A stretch of 64,000 nt of DNA from Flavobacterium jumunjinense (GCF_021650975.2 NZ_CP091285.1:62001-126000), one strand, 5' to 3'; counted from the stretch's first letter, positions 24,365 through 34,816 are shown. A program made the numbers and translations. The notes: generated by a model not told the origin, from the sequence alone.

Positions 24365-25879
24365 TTAAAACTGAAAATAAATAAAAGGCTGTGCTCCTTC
24401 TGAAGCCATGACTAGTACTAACCAAAAAACAAACCCTAAAACAATAGCTTGCAACCAAAATGGTAGTTTACCAAATAGTTTTTCATTAAAATTTGTTATT
24501 CGTTCTGGCAGAAAATGCCATACAAAACCAAAAGCTAAAACAAGAAATACATTACTATATCCTTGAATGATTGTCAGCCATTGCTCTAAGTTAACATTCA
24601 ATTTGCTTATGTTTTCTGTAATTTGAAAAGCAGTATCGAAATCTTTTGCTCTAAAAAACAGCCAACAAAAAACTACAAAATGGAACGTTAATAGTATTTG
24701 TATTGTTTTTACAAAGTAGTTTTTAGGAAGTTTTATAAATTGACCAAAGAAGCGTTCTACAGCTAAAGCCAAACCATGAAGTACACCCCAAAAAACGAAT
24801 TTCCAATTTGCTCCATGCCATAAACCTCCTAAAAGCATGGTCATGAATAGGTTAAAATAGGTTCTAAAATTCCCTTTTCTATTTCCTCCTAATGAAATAT
24901 AAAGGTAATCTCTCAACCAAGAAGACAACGAAATATGCCATCTTCTCCAAAACTCTGTAACCGAAGCCGATTTATAAGGTGTTCTAAAGTTAGGTGGCAA
25001 TGTGAATCCCATTAGTAAAGCCAAACCAATTGCCATGTCTGAATATCCAGAAAAATCGCAATAAATTTGAATAGCATAACCATAGGAAGCCATTAAGTTT
25101 TCAAAAGCGGTATAGCTGTTTGGAGTATCAAAAACACGATCAACAAAGTTTGAAGATATATAATCTGAAACTACTGTTTTTTTAATTAAACCTCCAATAA
25201 TTAAGAAAAGTGCTTTATTAAAGTCTTCTTTAGCTAGATTTAATTTTTGATAAATCTGAGGAATAAAATCACTTGCTCTAACAATAGGTCCAGCGACGAG
25301 TTGCGGAAAGAATGAAACGAAAAACAAGAAATCTACAAAGCTCTTTGTAGGCGCTAAATCTTTTCGATACACGTCTATCGTATAACTTAATGTCTGAAAG
25401 GTATAAAATGAAATTCCTACAGGTAAAATAATATCTGATAATGAGATATTACTTCCTGAAAATGTATTAAAGTTACTGATAAAGAAGTTAGTATATTTAA
25501 AATAGACTAACATTCCTAGGTTTATCAATAAACTTAGAATTAAATAAAATTTTCTATAAAACTGTTTTGTTTCCGTATGAATCAAATACGACAAACTATA
25601 ATCAACAACCGATGAAAAAATCAGTAACCAAAAATAGATTCCGCTACACTTATAATAGAAAAATAAAGAAAAAAGAACCACGTAGGTAATTCTAAAATAG
25701 TGTGTTTTTTTAGTAAGAATATAAATAAAATAGAAAACAGTGAAGAAACCAAGAAACAAACCGCTATTAAAAAGCAATGGTTTATTGGGATCAAAAACGA
25801 ACCAACTTTGTATCGTTTCCATGCTCAATTCTCCAACAATATTCTGAATAAAAGACAATAAAACAACTAATGACTTCAC
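24365..25879 (-). CDS. MBOAT family O-acyltransferase, AlgI/PatA-like (504 aa)
   Basis: A polytopic inner-membrane protein of the AlgI/DltB class that moves acetyl groups across the membrane for O-acetylation of an extracytoplasmic polymer. Typical blocks are visible: LPVGISFYTFQTLSYTIDVYR, FFPQLVAGPIVRASDFIPQI, YCDFSGYSDMAIGLALLMGF, FRTPYKSASVTEFWRRWHISLSSWLRDYLYI split over the conserved core, and LLGGLWHGANWKFVFWG with the catalytic His. The frame begins with GTG at 25879, right after the upstream stop; ATG at 25822 (METIQSWF) is an alternative start. Confidence 0.92.
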   Translation of the reverse strand: MKSLVVLLSFIQNIVGELSMETIQSWFVFDPNKPLLFNSGLFLGFFTVFYFIYILTKKTHYFRITYVVLFSLFFYYKCSGIYFWLLIFSSVVDYSLSYLIHTETKQFYRKFYLILSLLINLGMLVYFKYTNFFISNFNTFSGSNISLSDIILPVGISFYTFQTLSYTIDVYRKDLAPTKSFVDFLFFVSFFPQLVAGPIVRASDFIPQIYQKLNLAKEDFNKALFLIIGGLIKKTVVSDYISSNFVDRVFDTPNSYTAFENLMASYGYAIQIYCDFSGYSDMAIGLALLMGFTLPPNFRTPYKSASVTEFWRRWHISLSSWLRDYLYISLGGNRKGNFRTYFNLFMTMLLGGLWHGANWKFVFWGVLHGLALAVERFFGQFIKLPKNYFVKTIQILLTFHFVVFCWLFFRAKDFDTAFQITENISKLNVNLEQWLTIIQGYSNVFLVLAFGFVWHFLPERITNFNEKLFGKLPFWLQAIVLGFVFWLVLVMASEGAQPFIYFQF

Positions 25880-27283
25880 TTATTTAACGGCTTTAAATTG
25901 TTCATAACTTACTGTTAATGCGTCAAAAAATAATTGACCTTGTAATTCATATCCCGATTTAGAATAATGCACTTTGTCTTTTGCCATTAATCCTTTTTTA
26001 TAATTTTCGTTTACACTAAATAGCCCTCCTAAAGCTTGAAACATATCCCAAACGGCAACATTATTTTCTATTGCTGTTTCTAATATTTTTTTAGTATAAT
26101 CTGCTACAATTGTATTTGGATATCTTCTTTTAAAGAAAGATGGTGGTGGTGTTGTTATTATTATTTCTACTGATGGGTTTTCTTTTCGAATATGTTGCAA
26201 CATTTCTGTTAATTGCTCAAAATATTCTTCAGTTGGTTTTTTATCAAAACTTTCATTCGTTCCTAAAGAAATTACTACTAAACTACTTTCTAATGCTTTT
26301 AACTGTTTAAAAAACATTGGAAACTTATTATAATCACTCGCTTTTGCTCCGTTTACTCCTATAGCGCTATATGTAATTCCAGGATTGTTTTTTTCTAAAA
26401 TAAGTCCATTTAAAGCAAAAGTATCTAGTTGCTCATTTGGCACTAAATAGATTGTATTAATAAGCTCTTGGCTGTAATAATTTTGAGATGCTATATCTTT
26501 TTGAAGCGTTAGCGGTATAAATTCTGTTCTACTAATTTGTTTAGCCTCCATTTCATTGGTAGGTATTCTTAATGTTTTACCTGCATGAATCGTATTCGAA
26601 CGTAAATTATTTGCTTTTTTTATAGCAGTGACACCAACATTATATTTATCTGCAATAATTGATAACGACTCACCCGATTTTATCTTATGGTTTATATTTT
26701 TAGGTACAGATGATTCGATTACTATTTCTTTTGAAGCAGTCGCTAAATCAAAAACTGGATTATTGTTTGGCGTTACTAATTTAACGGAATGAAAAGCGAA
26801 ATTTTTATCACGAACACCTATTTGAATGGCAAAATCTTTGCTTTTAGTATAAAGTGCAATACCACTTAATCCAACTGGTTGTGTTGTATCTGGGTAGATA
26901 TTCCTATAACTTTCAAAAGAAGCATTGGACGTATATTTAATGAAATAATTTCCATTAGTTTTTGCTAAATTATATGGAAATGTAAATCCTAATCCGCTAT
27001 TGCCATATTTTTCTTGTAACAAACTACGTATTTTTCCAGTAAATAAATCGGCTTGTATATGCGAATCTCCAATATGAACTACGCGAAGCTTACAATCTTT
27101 TTTTTCTTCAAGTTGCTGTAATTTTTCATAGAATTTAACAATTGCTTCTGCATTTATAATTCTATTCGAATTATCCATTAAAGAATCTATTACAACTCCT
27201 TCTTCAAAATCTATTGAATCGTCGACTTGTGCGCTCAAAAATTGGCATGAAATAAATATTAAAAATAAAATTTTATTGCGCAT
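25880..27283 (-). CDS. Secreted SGNH hydrolase with internal LysM domain (467 aa)
   Basis: A signal peptide (MRNKILFLIFISCQFLSAQ) is followed by an SGNH/GDSL domain whose block I is VVHIGDSHIQADLF (nucleophile Ser about residue 74). It is interrupted by a LysM domain (about 198-241, HKIKSGESLSIIADKYNVG), then block III SLGTNESF and block V DKVHYSKSGYELQG. SGNH proteins next to MBOAT transporters usually perform the periplasmic acetyl transfer. LysM binds GlcNAc polymers, which points to peptidoglycan as substrate. The start at 27283 is chosen for the signal peptide; it overlaps the upstream gene by 11 bp. Confidence 0.85.
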   Translation of the reverse strand: MRNKILFLIFISCQFLSAQVDDSIDFEEGVVIDSLMDNSNRIINAEAIVKFYEKLQQLEEKKDCKLRVVHIGDSHIQADLFTGKIRSLLQEKYGNSGLGFTFPYNLAKTNGNYFIKYTSNASFESYRNIYPDTTQPVGLSGIALYTKSKDFAIQIGVRDKNFAFHSVKLVTPNNNPVFDLATASKEIVIESSVPKNINHKIKSGESLSIIADKYNVGVTAIKKANNLRSNTIHAGKTLRIPTNEMEAKQISRTEFIPLTLQKDIASQNYYSQELINTIYLVPNEQLDTFALNGLILEKNNPGITYSAIGVNGAKASDYNKFPMFFKQLKALESSLVVISLGTNESFDKKPTEEYFEQLTEMLQHIRKENPSVEIIITTPPPSFFKRRYPNTIVADYTKKILETAIENNVAVWDMFQALGGLFSVNENYKKGLMAKDKVHYSKSGYELQGQLFFDALTVSYEQFKAVK

Positions 27284-28718
27284 GGATACTGACATCGTGT
27301 TTGTGAATACTATCTTTTTTTAGAACTGGTTTCTTTTTTGCTTTCATTTTTTTGTATTTCGCATAACCTTCATCTAATTGTGTATATAAAAGTTTTGCTA
27401 CTTCTTTTGCTCCTCTAAAATTGAAATGCGTGTAATCTTTATTTGCTTTTGCTGGCAATTCTTCAACCCATTTCACCATACTTCCATCACCACCCATTAA
27501 TGTATATAAATTCACAAAACCAGCTTCGGATGCAATGGCATATTTTTTTTGTGCAGTGGACAAAGGAACTACAGCAGAATCTGTTTTCATTTCTAAGTCG
27601 TATTTTGTTGATTTATCTGCTGTTGAAACGACCAATATTGTGACACCTGGAAAGCAATCTTTTAGATGGTCTGTTACAATTTTCATCCTCTTTTCATACC
27701 ATGAATAATTGAGTGAACCATAGTTTAAAACATTTGTTCCGTAATGCAACACAATTAAATCATAACCTAATTGTTTCTGAAATTCTGTCATCATTCCTCT
27801 ATTAAACATAGATAATGGCAAACCTGAATTTCCTCTACTTGAAAAATTATCAACATGTACGCCTTGTCCGTCATCAAAATTAAAACCATAAAAAGGAATA
27901 CTATCTGCCTTTTTAAAATACAGTTTTAAAGAAGGCAAACTAGCTTCCGTAAATCGTAAAGTATTCAGTTTATTCGAAGGGTTTAACTTCTTTCTAATAG
28001 TATCTTCATTAACTATATAATATACTTCTCCATCTTCATTATCTGAACTTCCGTAGAACAAAGTAGGTCTATTTAAAACCGTTGCGAATTTTGTATTATT
28101 AGCTTTATAGCTAACCCAAGGGTTATTGATTGTATCGTTGGCATAAAAAACATGTCCATTAACTCCAAAAGGATTAACTGGTTTCTTTACTTTCAAATAG
28201 GATTGCATCTTCCAATTATTTGAAAACTGATGTACTAAAGAACTTCTTGAGCTTGCTGATTCCGATGTAATATTAACAAATCCAACTCCTTTACCTCCAA
28301 ATTTCTCTTGAAAATGGGTCCTAAAATCTTTCACTATCAAGTCTCCATCTGTCATCGAATCTCCAAAATAGGCAATACGTACGTTACCTTTCTTTTCGTT
28401 TTCTAATTGGAAAAGTTTTTCATAGAATGGAATTAGATATTGAAATCCTTTATATTCTACAAACTTCTCGACAGGATAAACAACACCATCTGTTGGCTTA
28501 AATATAACTTTTTCTTGCTTTGCAACATCCTTTTCAACAACAACAGAGTCACGCGCTTCTGCAACTGCTTCAAGCAAAAGACTGTCTATAATAACATTTT
28601 TTGTAATCTTTTTTTGTGAAAATATTTTTTTTGGTAATATTTCTTTAAACAAGAAAAAAGCTGCTATAGCAATTACCAAAGCAAAAAAGGTCCTGAAAAA
28701 ATAAGACGTTGATTTCAA
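27273..28718 (-). CDS. Membrane-anchored SGNH hydrolase/acetyltransferase (481 aa)
   Basis: An N-terminal membrane anchor (about residues 8-27, FRTFFALVIAIAAFFLFKEI) precedes a periplasmic SGNH domain: block I IAYFGDSMTDGDLI (Ser about 121), VLHYGTNVLNYG (block III), and YTHFNFRGAKEVAKLL with the Asp/His pair. A Lys-rich tail follows. The reading frame begins at TTG 28718; I see no in-frame ATG that would keep the anchor. It forms a three-gene operon with the second SGNH protein and the MBOAT protein, resembling polysaccharide or peptidoglycan O-acetylation systems. Confidence 0.84.
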   Translation of the reverse strand: MKSTSYFFRTFFALVIAIAAFFLFKEILPKKIFSQKKITKNVIIDSLLLEAVAEARDSVVVEKDVAKQEKVIFKPTDGVVYPVEKFVEYKGFQYLIPFYEKLFQLENEKKGNVRIAYFGDSMTDGDLIVKDFRTHFQEKFGGKGVGFVNITSESASSRSSLVHQFSNNWKMQSYLKVKKPVNPFGVNGHVFYANDTINNPWVSYKANNTKFATVLNRPTLFYGSSDNEDGEVYYIVNEDTIRKKLNPSNKLNTLRFTEASLPSLKLYFKKADSIPFYGFNFDDGQGVHVDNFSSRGNSGLPLSMFNRGMMTEFQKQLGYDLIVLHYGTNVLNYGSLNYSWYEKRMKIVTDHLKDCFPGVTILVVSTADKSTKYDLEMKTDSAVVPLSTAQKKYAIASEAGFVNLYTLMGGDGSMVKWVEELPAKANKDYTHFNFRGAKEVAKLLYTQLDEGYAKYKKMKAKKKPVLKKDSIHKHDVSIHAQ

Positions 28719-28735
28719 TTTATTATTGTATAAAA

Positions 28736-30523
28736 TTACATTCTTTCTGGAACCTGAATTCCTAATAATTGGAAAGCATTTTTAATTGTATTTCCAACTG
28801 TATTAGACAATTGTACTCTAAAAGCTTTCTTTTCCATATCTTGTTCAGGCAAAATTGGAACATTTTGATAGAATGAATTAAATTCTTTCACCAAGTCGTA
28901 AGTATAATTAGCAATCAATGCTGGACTATGATTATTAGCCGCATTTTGGATTATTTCTGGAAACAACTGTACTTGCTTGATTAGTTCTTTTTCTTTTTCA
29001 TGTATTTCTACCGAATTCGTTACAATAGTATTTTTATAATCGAAATTAGATTTTCTTAAAATAGATTGAATACGCGCATAGGTATACTGAATAAATGGCC
29101 CTGTATTTCCATTAAAATCTACTGATTCTTCTGGGTTGAACATCATTTGCTTTTTAGGATCTACTTTTAGCATATAATACTTTAACGCACCAAGTCCGAT
29201 AATCTTATATAATGCTGCTTTTTCATCGTCACTATAACCGTCTAATTTCCCAAGTTCTTCCGAAATATTTTTCGCTGTTACAGTCATTTCTTCCATTAAA
29301 TCATCAGCATCAACAACAGTTCCTTCACGCGATTTCATTCTTCCAGAAGGTAATTCTACCATTCCATAACTTAAATGATAAAGGTGTTCAGCCCAATCGA
29401 ATCCTAATTTTTTCAATATTAAGAACAATACTTTAAAATGATAATCTTGTTCGTTACCCACAGTATAAACCATTCCTCCAACATCTGGATAATCTTTCAC
29501 ACGTTGAATCGCTGTTCCAATATCTTGTGTCATATATACCGACGTTCCATCGGCACGCAGCACAATCTTTCTATCTAAACCATCTGCTGTTAAATCAATC
29601 CAAACCGAACCATCTGGGTCTTTTTCGAAAACACCTTTTTCTAATCCTATTTGAACTACTTCTTTTCCTAATAAATACGTATTACTTTCATAATAGTTTG
29701 GAATATCAAAACGAACACCTAGATTCTTATACGTTTGTTCGAAACCGTCATATACCCATTGGTTCATTGTTTTCCACAAAGCAACAACTTCATCATCGCC
29801 AGCTTCCCATTTACGTAGCATATCTTGTGCTTCTAAAATTGAAGGAGCTAATTTCTTCGCTTCGTCTTCCGTTTTTCCTTGCGCAATTAACTCGCTTATC
29901 TCTTTTTTATAATTCTTATCAAATTCTACATAAAAGTTTCCTACTAATTTATCGCCTTTTAAACCTGTAGATTCTGGAGTTTTTCCTTCTCCAAATTTCT
30001 GCCAAGCCAACATCGACTTACAAATATGAATACCTCTATCGTTTATGATTTGAGTTTTATATACTTTTTTACCTGAAGCTTTAATAATTTCTCCTACAGA
30101 ATAGCCCAATAAATTATTACGAATATGCCCTAAATGTAAAGGTTTGTTGGTGTTTGGTGAAGAATATTCTACCATTACCGACTTTTCATTTTCTGTTGGC
30201 ACAACAAAACCAAAAATATCATCCCCTTTAATTGTATTAAAAAAAGAAACATAATATTCATCGGAAATTACAATATTTAAAAAACCACCTACTACATTAA
30301 ACTTCGCAACTTCTACTACATTTTCAACAAGATAATTTCCAATCTTGGTTCCTATCTCTACTGGGTTGCCTTTTAATGCTTTTACCAAAGGAAAAACAAC
30401 CATAGTAATATCACCTTCAAAATCTTTCCTAGTCGCTTGAAATTCAATTTTTTCAATAGTTAAATCGAATACGGATTGAACGGCTTTCTGGATCTGTGTT
30501 GTTAGTGTTTCTTGTAATGTCAT
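28736..30523 (-). CDS. argS: Arginyl-tRNA synthetase (595 aa)
   Basis: Class I aminoacyl-tRNA synthetase that charges tRNA-Arg. An N-terminal Add-1 tRNA-recognition domain (about 1-115) is followed by the catalytic core with SSPNTNKPLHLGHIRNNLLG (HIGH motif as HLGH), the MVYTVGNEQDYHFKVLF and YGMVELPSGRMKSREG region that replaces KMSKS, and a C-terminal anticodon-binding DALR helical domain (NTGPFIQYTYARIQSIL onward). Length is typical. It lies 17 bp before the SGNH gene, though functionally unrelated. Confidence 0.97.
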   Translation of the reverse strand: MTLQETLTTQIQKAVQSVFDLTIEKIEFQATRKDFEGDITMVVFPLVKALKGNPVEIGTKIGNYLVENVVEVAKFNVVGGFLNIVISDEYYVSFFNTIKGDDIFGFVVPTENEKSVMVEYSSPNTNKPLHLGHIRNNLLGYSVGEIIKASGKKVYKTQIINDRGIHICKSMLAWQKFGEGKTPESTGLKGDKLVGNFYVEFDKNYKKEISELIAQGKTEDEAKKLAPSILEAQDMLRKWEAGDDEVVALWKTMNQWVYDGFEQTYKNLGVRFDIPNYYESNTYLLGKEVVQIGLEKGVFEKDPDGSVWIDLTADGLDRKIVLRADGTSVYMTQDIGTAIQRVKDYPDVGGMVYTVGNEQDYHFKVLFLILKKLGFDWAEHLYHLSYGMVELPSGRMKSREGTVVDADDLMEEMTVTAKNISEELGKLDGYSDDEKAALYKIIGLGALKYYMLKVDPKKQMMFNPEESVDFNGNTGPFIQYTYARIQSILRKSNFDYKNTIVTNSVEIHEKEKELIKQVQLFPEIIQNAANNHSPALIANYTYDLVKEFNSFYQNVPILPEQDMEKKAFRVQLSNTVGNTIKNAFQLLGIQVPERM

Positions 30524-30707
30524 TTTTCTTTGATTTTTAAAGGTGCAAAGGTAATAATTTAGATTTTAGAAATAGAATTTAGATTTCAGAATTTATAGGT
30601 TGTAAAAATGTTAAAAAAAACACAAAAAACCAAACCCTTGTAACAAAAACACAAATTGAATGTCTTGTAATAAATCATCAATCAATCAACGTTAAACAGT
30701 TTTTAAA

Positions 30708-33062
30708 ATGAAATTAAAATTAGTACTTATACTTTTTTTGAGCAATGTTATTAGTTTATTTGCTCAAAACTCTGGATCAATATCTGGAAAAGTAGTCGAC
30801 AAAAAAACGAATGAACCACTTCCCTATGTAACTATTGTTGTTAAAGAAAGTGAAAACATTATTACAGGAGGTATTACTTCTGAATCGGGAGAGTTTAATA
30901 TTGAGAAGCTTATACCCAAAAAATACACTATTGAAATTCAATTTATTGGATACAAAACTATCGTTAAAGACATTGACTTAACTAATGATAAAAAAATAAA
31001 TATTGGCACTATTTCTATTGAAGAAGATGTTGCTCAACTTGAAGGTGTAGAATTAGTTAAAGAACGTTCTATAATGGAACAAAAAATTGACAGAAAGGTA
31101 ATCAATGTAGGTAAAGATTTAATAAGCGCTGGTGCTTCCGCTGGAGAAATCATGAATAATATCCCTTCTGTGTCTGTTGATCCACAAACCAATCAAATTA
31201 GTTTACGAGGCAATTCTAATGTACGAATTTTAATTGATGGAAAACCTACAAACATTTCTCCTGAACAATTATTAAAACAAATTCCTTCTGCATCAATCAA
31301 ACAAATTGAGTTGATTACTAATCCTTCTGCAAAGTACAATCCTGAAGGAATGAGTGGAATTATCAATATTGTATTACACAAAAATGCAAATGATGGTTTT
31401 AACGGATCTGTGAACTCTGGAATTACATTTGGAAAAACACCTAAAGTCAATACGGCTATAGACTTAAATTATAAAACTGGAAAAGTAAACATCTATGGGA
31501 ATTATGGTTTTAATCATGGAAAAAATGCAAATGATGGTTTTATAAATAGTTTTGAATTAAACAACCATAATCGTCAAGATTTCAAATTCAACAATAAAAA
31601 CACTTCCCATTTATTCAAAGTAGGAATGGATTATTTTATTAACGACGCCAATACTTTATCTTTTTACACTACTCAAAACCTTTTTAATGGAGATGGAACA
31701 GGAAGAACATATGTAGATTACGTTAATCCTAGTACAGCTGACATTTTACAATTATTCAATTCTGACACAGAAAGCAATTCACAAGCTTATAATTTAGATT
31801 ACAAGCATAACTTCAAGAAAGAAGGAGAAAATATTGAATTAGAATTAAATTTCAACAAAAACGATAGTCCCGAAAGAACAACTTTTAATTTCCCTTTTAT
31901 ATCAAACTACTCTTTAAACACAGTAGATAACACAAATGACAATTTTATTATTAATCTAGATTACGTGAATCCTATAAGTGAATCTACAAAACTAGAAACA
32001 GGTTTAGAGACACGAATTGAAAACACTTCCAATTTATTAGCTATTGACAATAATTATGACTCAAGCTTTAATTATGAAAGACGCATTTATTCTGCATATG
32101 CTACTTATGGAAAGCAATGGAAAAAATGGAGTGCTCAAGTTGGAACTAGAATTGAAAAATTTGAAGCTGAAGCTAGTTTTAAAAAAATTGGAGAAAGTAA
32201 CACTTCCTTTTCAGACGATTTTGTAACGCTTTATCCATCTGGTTTTGTAAGCTATGAACCAAACGATAATAACTCGTTCAATTTCAGCATTGCAAGACGA
32301 GTAGACAGAGCTAGTATTCAACAATTAAATCCCATTAGAGAATGGTCTACTCCAACAATCGACTCTAAAGGTAATCCAGATTTAGATCCACAATTTACTA
32401 ATTCGTTTGAATTAAATTACACAAGAAGAACAAAAATAGGTTCAATTACATCTGGTTTATTTTACAGAAAAATATATGATGAAATTAACCGATATATCTA
32501 CGAAAGTCCAACCGACCCAAACAAAAACATCTTAACGTATGACAACTTCAAAGACAATGATGCTTTTGGTCTAGAAATATCGGGTAATCTAAATTTCACA
32601 AAATGGTGGAGCGCTAATTTTGGTGTAGATGCTTATTTTAGAAAACTAAGAGGTATTGTTGCTACAGATGCAGTTGAAGTAAATACTACTATTTTTAATA
32701 CGCGATTAAACAATAGCTTTAAAGCAACAAAAGATTTACGTTTTCAGCTTTTTGGAATGTATAGAGGAGAAGATCTTAATTTACAATTTTTAAGAAAACC
32801 TATGTGGAGAGCTGACATAGGTGCTAGTTATACCGTTTTAAAAGGAAAAGGTACTGTAAGTGCTCGTTTTAGTGATATGTTTAAGGCTATGAAGTTTAGT
32901 TTTGAAGGAAATCTTCCTTACAAACAAGTTGGAGCATTTCGTTGGGAAAGCCAAACCGTTTATTTAGGCTTTAATTATCGTTTTGGTGGCGGAAAAAACA
33001 AAGCCCTACAGCGTAAAGAAAGAGATAAAAATGAAACCAAAAATAATGGTGGAATTTTATAA
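30708..33062 (+). CDS. TonB-dependent outer-membrane receptor, beta-barrel family (784 aa)
   Basis: A signal peptide (MKLKLVLILFLSNVISLFA) is followed by a carboxypeptidase-regulatory-like domain (about 22-105, GSISGKVVDKKTNEPLPYVTI). Next comes a plug domain with MNNIPSVSVDPQTNQISLRGNSNVRILIDG (split, about 145-180) and EGMSGIINIVL, and then a C-terminal outer-membrane beta-barrel. The architecture is that of the OMP_b-brl_3 class rather than SusC. Substrate is not deducible. Monocistronic, closed by a perfect bidirectional terminator. Confidence 0.9.
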   Translation: MKLKLVLILFLSNVISLFAQNSGSISGKVVDKKTNEPLPYVTIVVKESENIITGGITSESGEFNIEKLIPKKYTIEIQFIGYKTIVKDIDLTNDKKINIGTISIEEDVAQLEGVELVKERSIMEQKIDRKVINVGKDLISAGASAGEIMNNIPSVSVDPQTNQISLRGNSNVRILIDGKPTNISPEQLLKQIPSASIKQIELITNPSAKYNPEGMSGIINIVLHKNANDGFNGSVNSGITFGKTPKVNTAIDLNYKTGKVNIYGNYGFNHGKNANDGFINSFELNNHNRQDFKFNNKNTSHLFKVGMDYFINDANTLSFYTTQNLFNGDGTGRTYVDYVNPSTADILQLFNSDTESNSQAYNLDYKHNFKKEGENIELELNFNKNDSPERTTFNFPFISNYSLNTVDNTNDNFIINLDYVNPISESTKLETGLETRIENTSNLLAIDNNYDSSFNYERRIYSAYATYGKQWKKWSAQVGTRIEKFEAEASFKKIGESNTSFSDDFVTLYPSGFVSYEPNDNNSFNFSIARRVDRASIQQLNPIREWSTPTIDSKGNPDLDPQFTNSFELNYTRRTKIGSITSGLFYRKIYDEINRYIYESPTDPNKNILTYDNFKDNDAFGLEISGNLNFTKWWSANFGVDAYFRKLRGIVATDAVEVNTTIFNTRLNNSFKATKDLRFQLFGMYRGEDLNLQFLRKPMWRADIGASYTVLKGKGTVSARFSDMFKAMKFSFEGNLPYKQVGAFRWESQTVYLGFNYRFGGGKNKALQRKERDKNETKNNGGIL

Positions 33063-33063
33063 T

Positions 33064-33095
33064 AAAAAGAGCGATTCAATTGAATCGCTCTTTTT
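33064..33095. terminator. Perfect bidirectional terminator
   Basis: A 32-bp perfect palindrome with the core AGAGCGATTCAATTGAATCG, A-run on the left and T-run on the right. It serves both convergent genes; its right arm overlaps the TAA of the minus-strand DUF4348 gene (33094-33096). Confidence 0.93.
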
Positions 33096-33615
33096 ATGTT
33101 GACCTATCTATCCATGTCTTCAATTTCCAAATTCCATGTTCTTTTTTAAAGTAGTAATCAATCATTATTCCGTTTCCAATACCTCTATTTTCAACGATTG
33201 CTTCATTATCATTAATTACAAAATTTTGTTTATAATCTAAATATTCAGCGGGTTGCATAAAATTCAAAAAAGAATAGTCTTCTTTTTTAATTTCTAATTC
33301 AACTAATTCAAAATCTCCATTCGTATCTAAATGTTGAATGACTAATGGAAAATTGACTCTTTCTACTTGAAACAAATGATTCTTACTAAATTTTTCTAGG
33401 AAACCTAAAAAATCTTCTTCTATTCTTTCAGCTTCTACAACTTGTTTAGTATCTACTAATTCAATAGTATCTTTCTTTACTTCAATTACCTCTATTACTT
33501 CTTTTTGACTATCATTCTTGCAGCTCATTGAAAAAAAACAAAGAATGCAACTTACTCCAAAAAGAAACTGCTTTATCAAATTTGACAAAACAGTTCGGTT
33601 TTTACTTTTTATCAT
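33094..33615 (-). CDS. DUF4348-like lipoprotein (173 aa)
   Basis: A hydrophobic N-terminus ends in the lipobox FFSMSC (Cys about 32). A low-complexity Val/Glu/Lys linker (EVIEVIEVKKDTIELVDTK) leads to a domain with FLEKFSKNHLFQVERVNFPL, an acidic loop and a closing WKLKTWID. This matches the DUF4348 pattern found in Bacteroidota lipoproteins. Function unknown. It lies 8 bp after fabH, so may be co-transcribed with it. Confidence 0.72.
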   Translation of the reverse strand: MIKSKNRTVLSNLIKQFLFGVSCILCFFSMSCKNDSQKEVIEVIEVKKDTIELVDTKQVVEAERIEEDFLGFLEKFSKNHLFQVERVNFPLVIQHLDTNGDFELVELEIKKEDYSFLNFMQPAEYLDYKQNFVINDNEAIVENRGIGNGIMIDYYFKKEHGIWKLKTWIDRST

Positions 33616-33622
33616 ATTTTAA

Positions 33623-34630
33623 TTACCAACGAATAATAACACTTCCCCAAGTGAATCCACTTCCAAATGCAGCTAAAACGACTAAGTCGCCTTCTTTAAT
33701 TTTTCCTTGTTCCCAAGCTTCTGTTAAAGCAATAGGAATAGAAGCAGCAGTTGTGTTTCCATATTTTTGAATATTATTATATACTTGGTCGTCTGTTAGC
33801 TTAAATTTCTGCTGAATGAATTGAGAGATTCTTAAATTCGCTTGGTGTGGCACTAGCATATTAATATCTGATACTTGTAAATTATTGGCTTGTAAGCCTT
33901 CATTTATAACTTCACTAAAACGAACTACTGCATTTTTAAACACAAATTGTCCATTCATATATGGATAATAACTTTCATCTTCTGGATCGTTATCTGCAAT
34001 AATATCGGTTACCCATCTTTTCCCCATTCCTGGAGCAATTAATGATAACTCTTCAGCATGTTGTCCTTCGGAATGCAAATGCGTTGATAAAATCCCTTTT
34101 GTTGTGTCTTCTTCTCTACTTAAAATTGCTGCTCCAGCTCCATCTCCAAAAATTACAGAAACGCCACGACCACGCGTAGACATATCTAAACCAGTTGAAT
34201 GTAGTTCTGAACCAATAACTAAAATATTTTTATACATTCCCGTTTTAATATACTGATCGGCTACTGAAATGGCATATACAAATCCTGAACATTGATTACG
34301 AACATCTAAGGCTCCAACAGTTTTCAATCCTAAATCACGTTGTACTAAAACTCCAGGACCAGGAAAATAATAATCGGGACTTAGGGTAGCAAAAACAACA
34401 AAATCGATATCGGATTTATCAATCTTTGCTCTTTCAATTGCTATTTCAGCAGCTTTAACACCCATTGACGTTGTAGTATCTTCACCTCTAACGACATGTC
34501 TTCTTTCTTTTATTCCTGTACGTTCCTGAATCCATTCATCATTTGTATCCATTACTTTTGATAAATCATCATTTGTTACAATGTTTTCCGGAACATAATA
34601 TCCTAATCCTGTTATTTTCGAATGATACAT
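33623..34630 (-). CDS. fabH: 3-oxoacyl-[acyl-carrier-protein] synthase III (335 aa)
   Basis: Condenses acetyl-CoA with malonyl-ACP to start fatty-acid chains. The catalytic triad is visible from the ATG at 34630: Cys114 in RNQCSGFVYA, His262 in VPHQANLR, Asn292 in KYGNTTAASIP. The terminal FGSGFTWGSVIIRW is typical. The frame extends to 34660, but MYHSKITGLGYYVPE is the conserved start. A second FabH copy is usual in Flavobacteriaceae, so this may be one of two paralogs. Confidence 0.95.
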   Translation of the reverse strand: MYHSKITGLGYYVPENIVTNDDLSKVMDTNDEWIQERTGIKERRHVVRGEDTTTSMGVKAAEIAIERAKIDKSDIDFVVFATLSPDYYFPGPGVLVQRDLGLKTVGALDVRNQCSGFVYAISVADQYIKTGMYKNILVIGSELHSTGLDMSTRGRGVSVIFGDGAGAAILSREEDTTKGILSTHLHSEGQHAEELSLIAPGMGKRWVTDIIADNDPEDESYYPYMNGQFVFKNAVVRFSEVINEGLQANNLQVSDINMLVPHQANLRISQFIQQKFKLTDDQVYNNIQKYGNTTAASIPIALTEAWEQGKIKEGDLVVLAAFGSGFTWGSVIIRW

Positions 34631-34816
34631 TTTACTATATTTATATTTTAAGGTCGGCAAATTTAGTAAATTCTCATTTTATACCTATTGCAAAACACTT
34701 AATTTTCATTACTCTCAAAACTAAACATTTTTAGCATACATTTTAACAAAATATACAGAAATTAACATTTTTAAATCGATATTTTTGGTAGCAAAATTTT
34801 TTAACAAACACCATCA

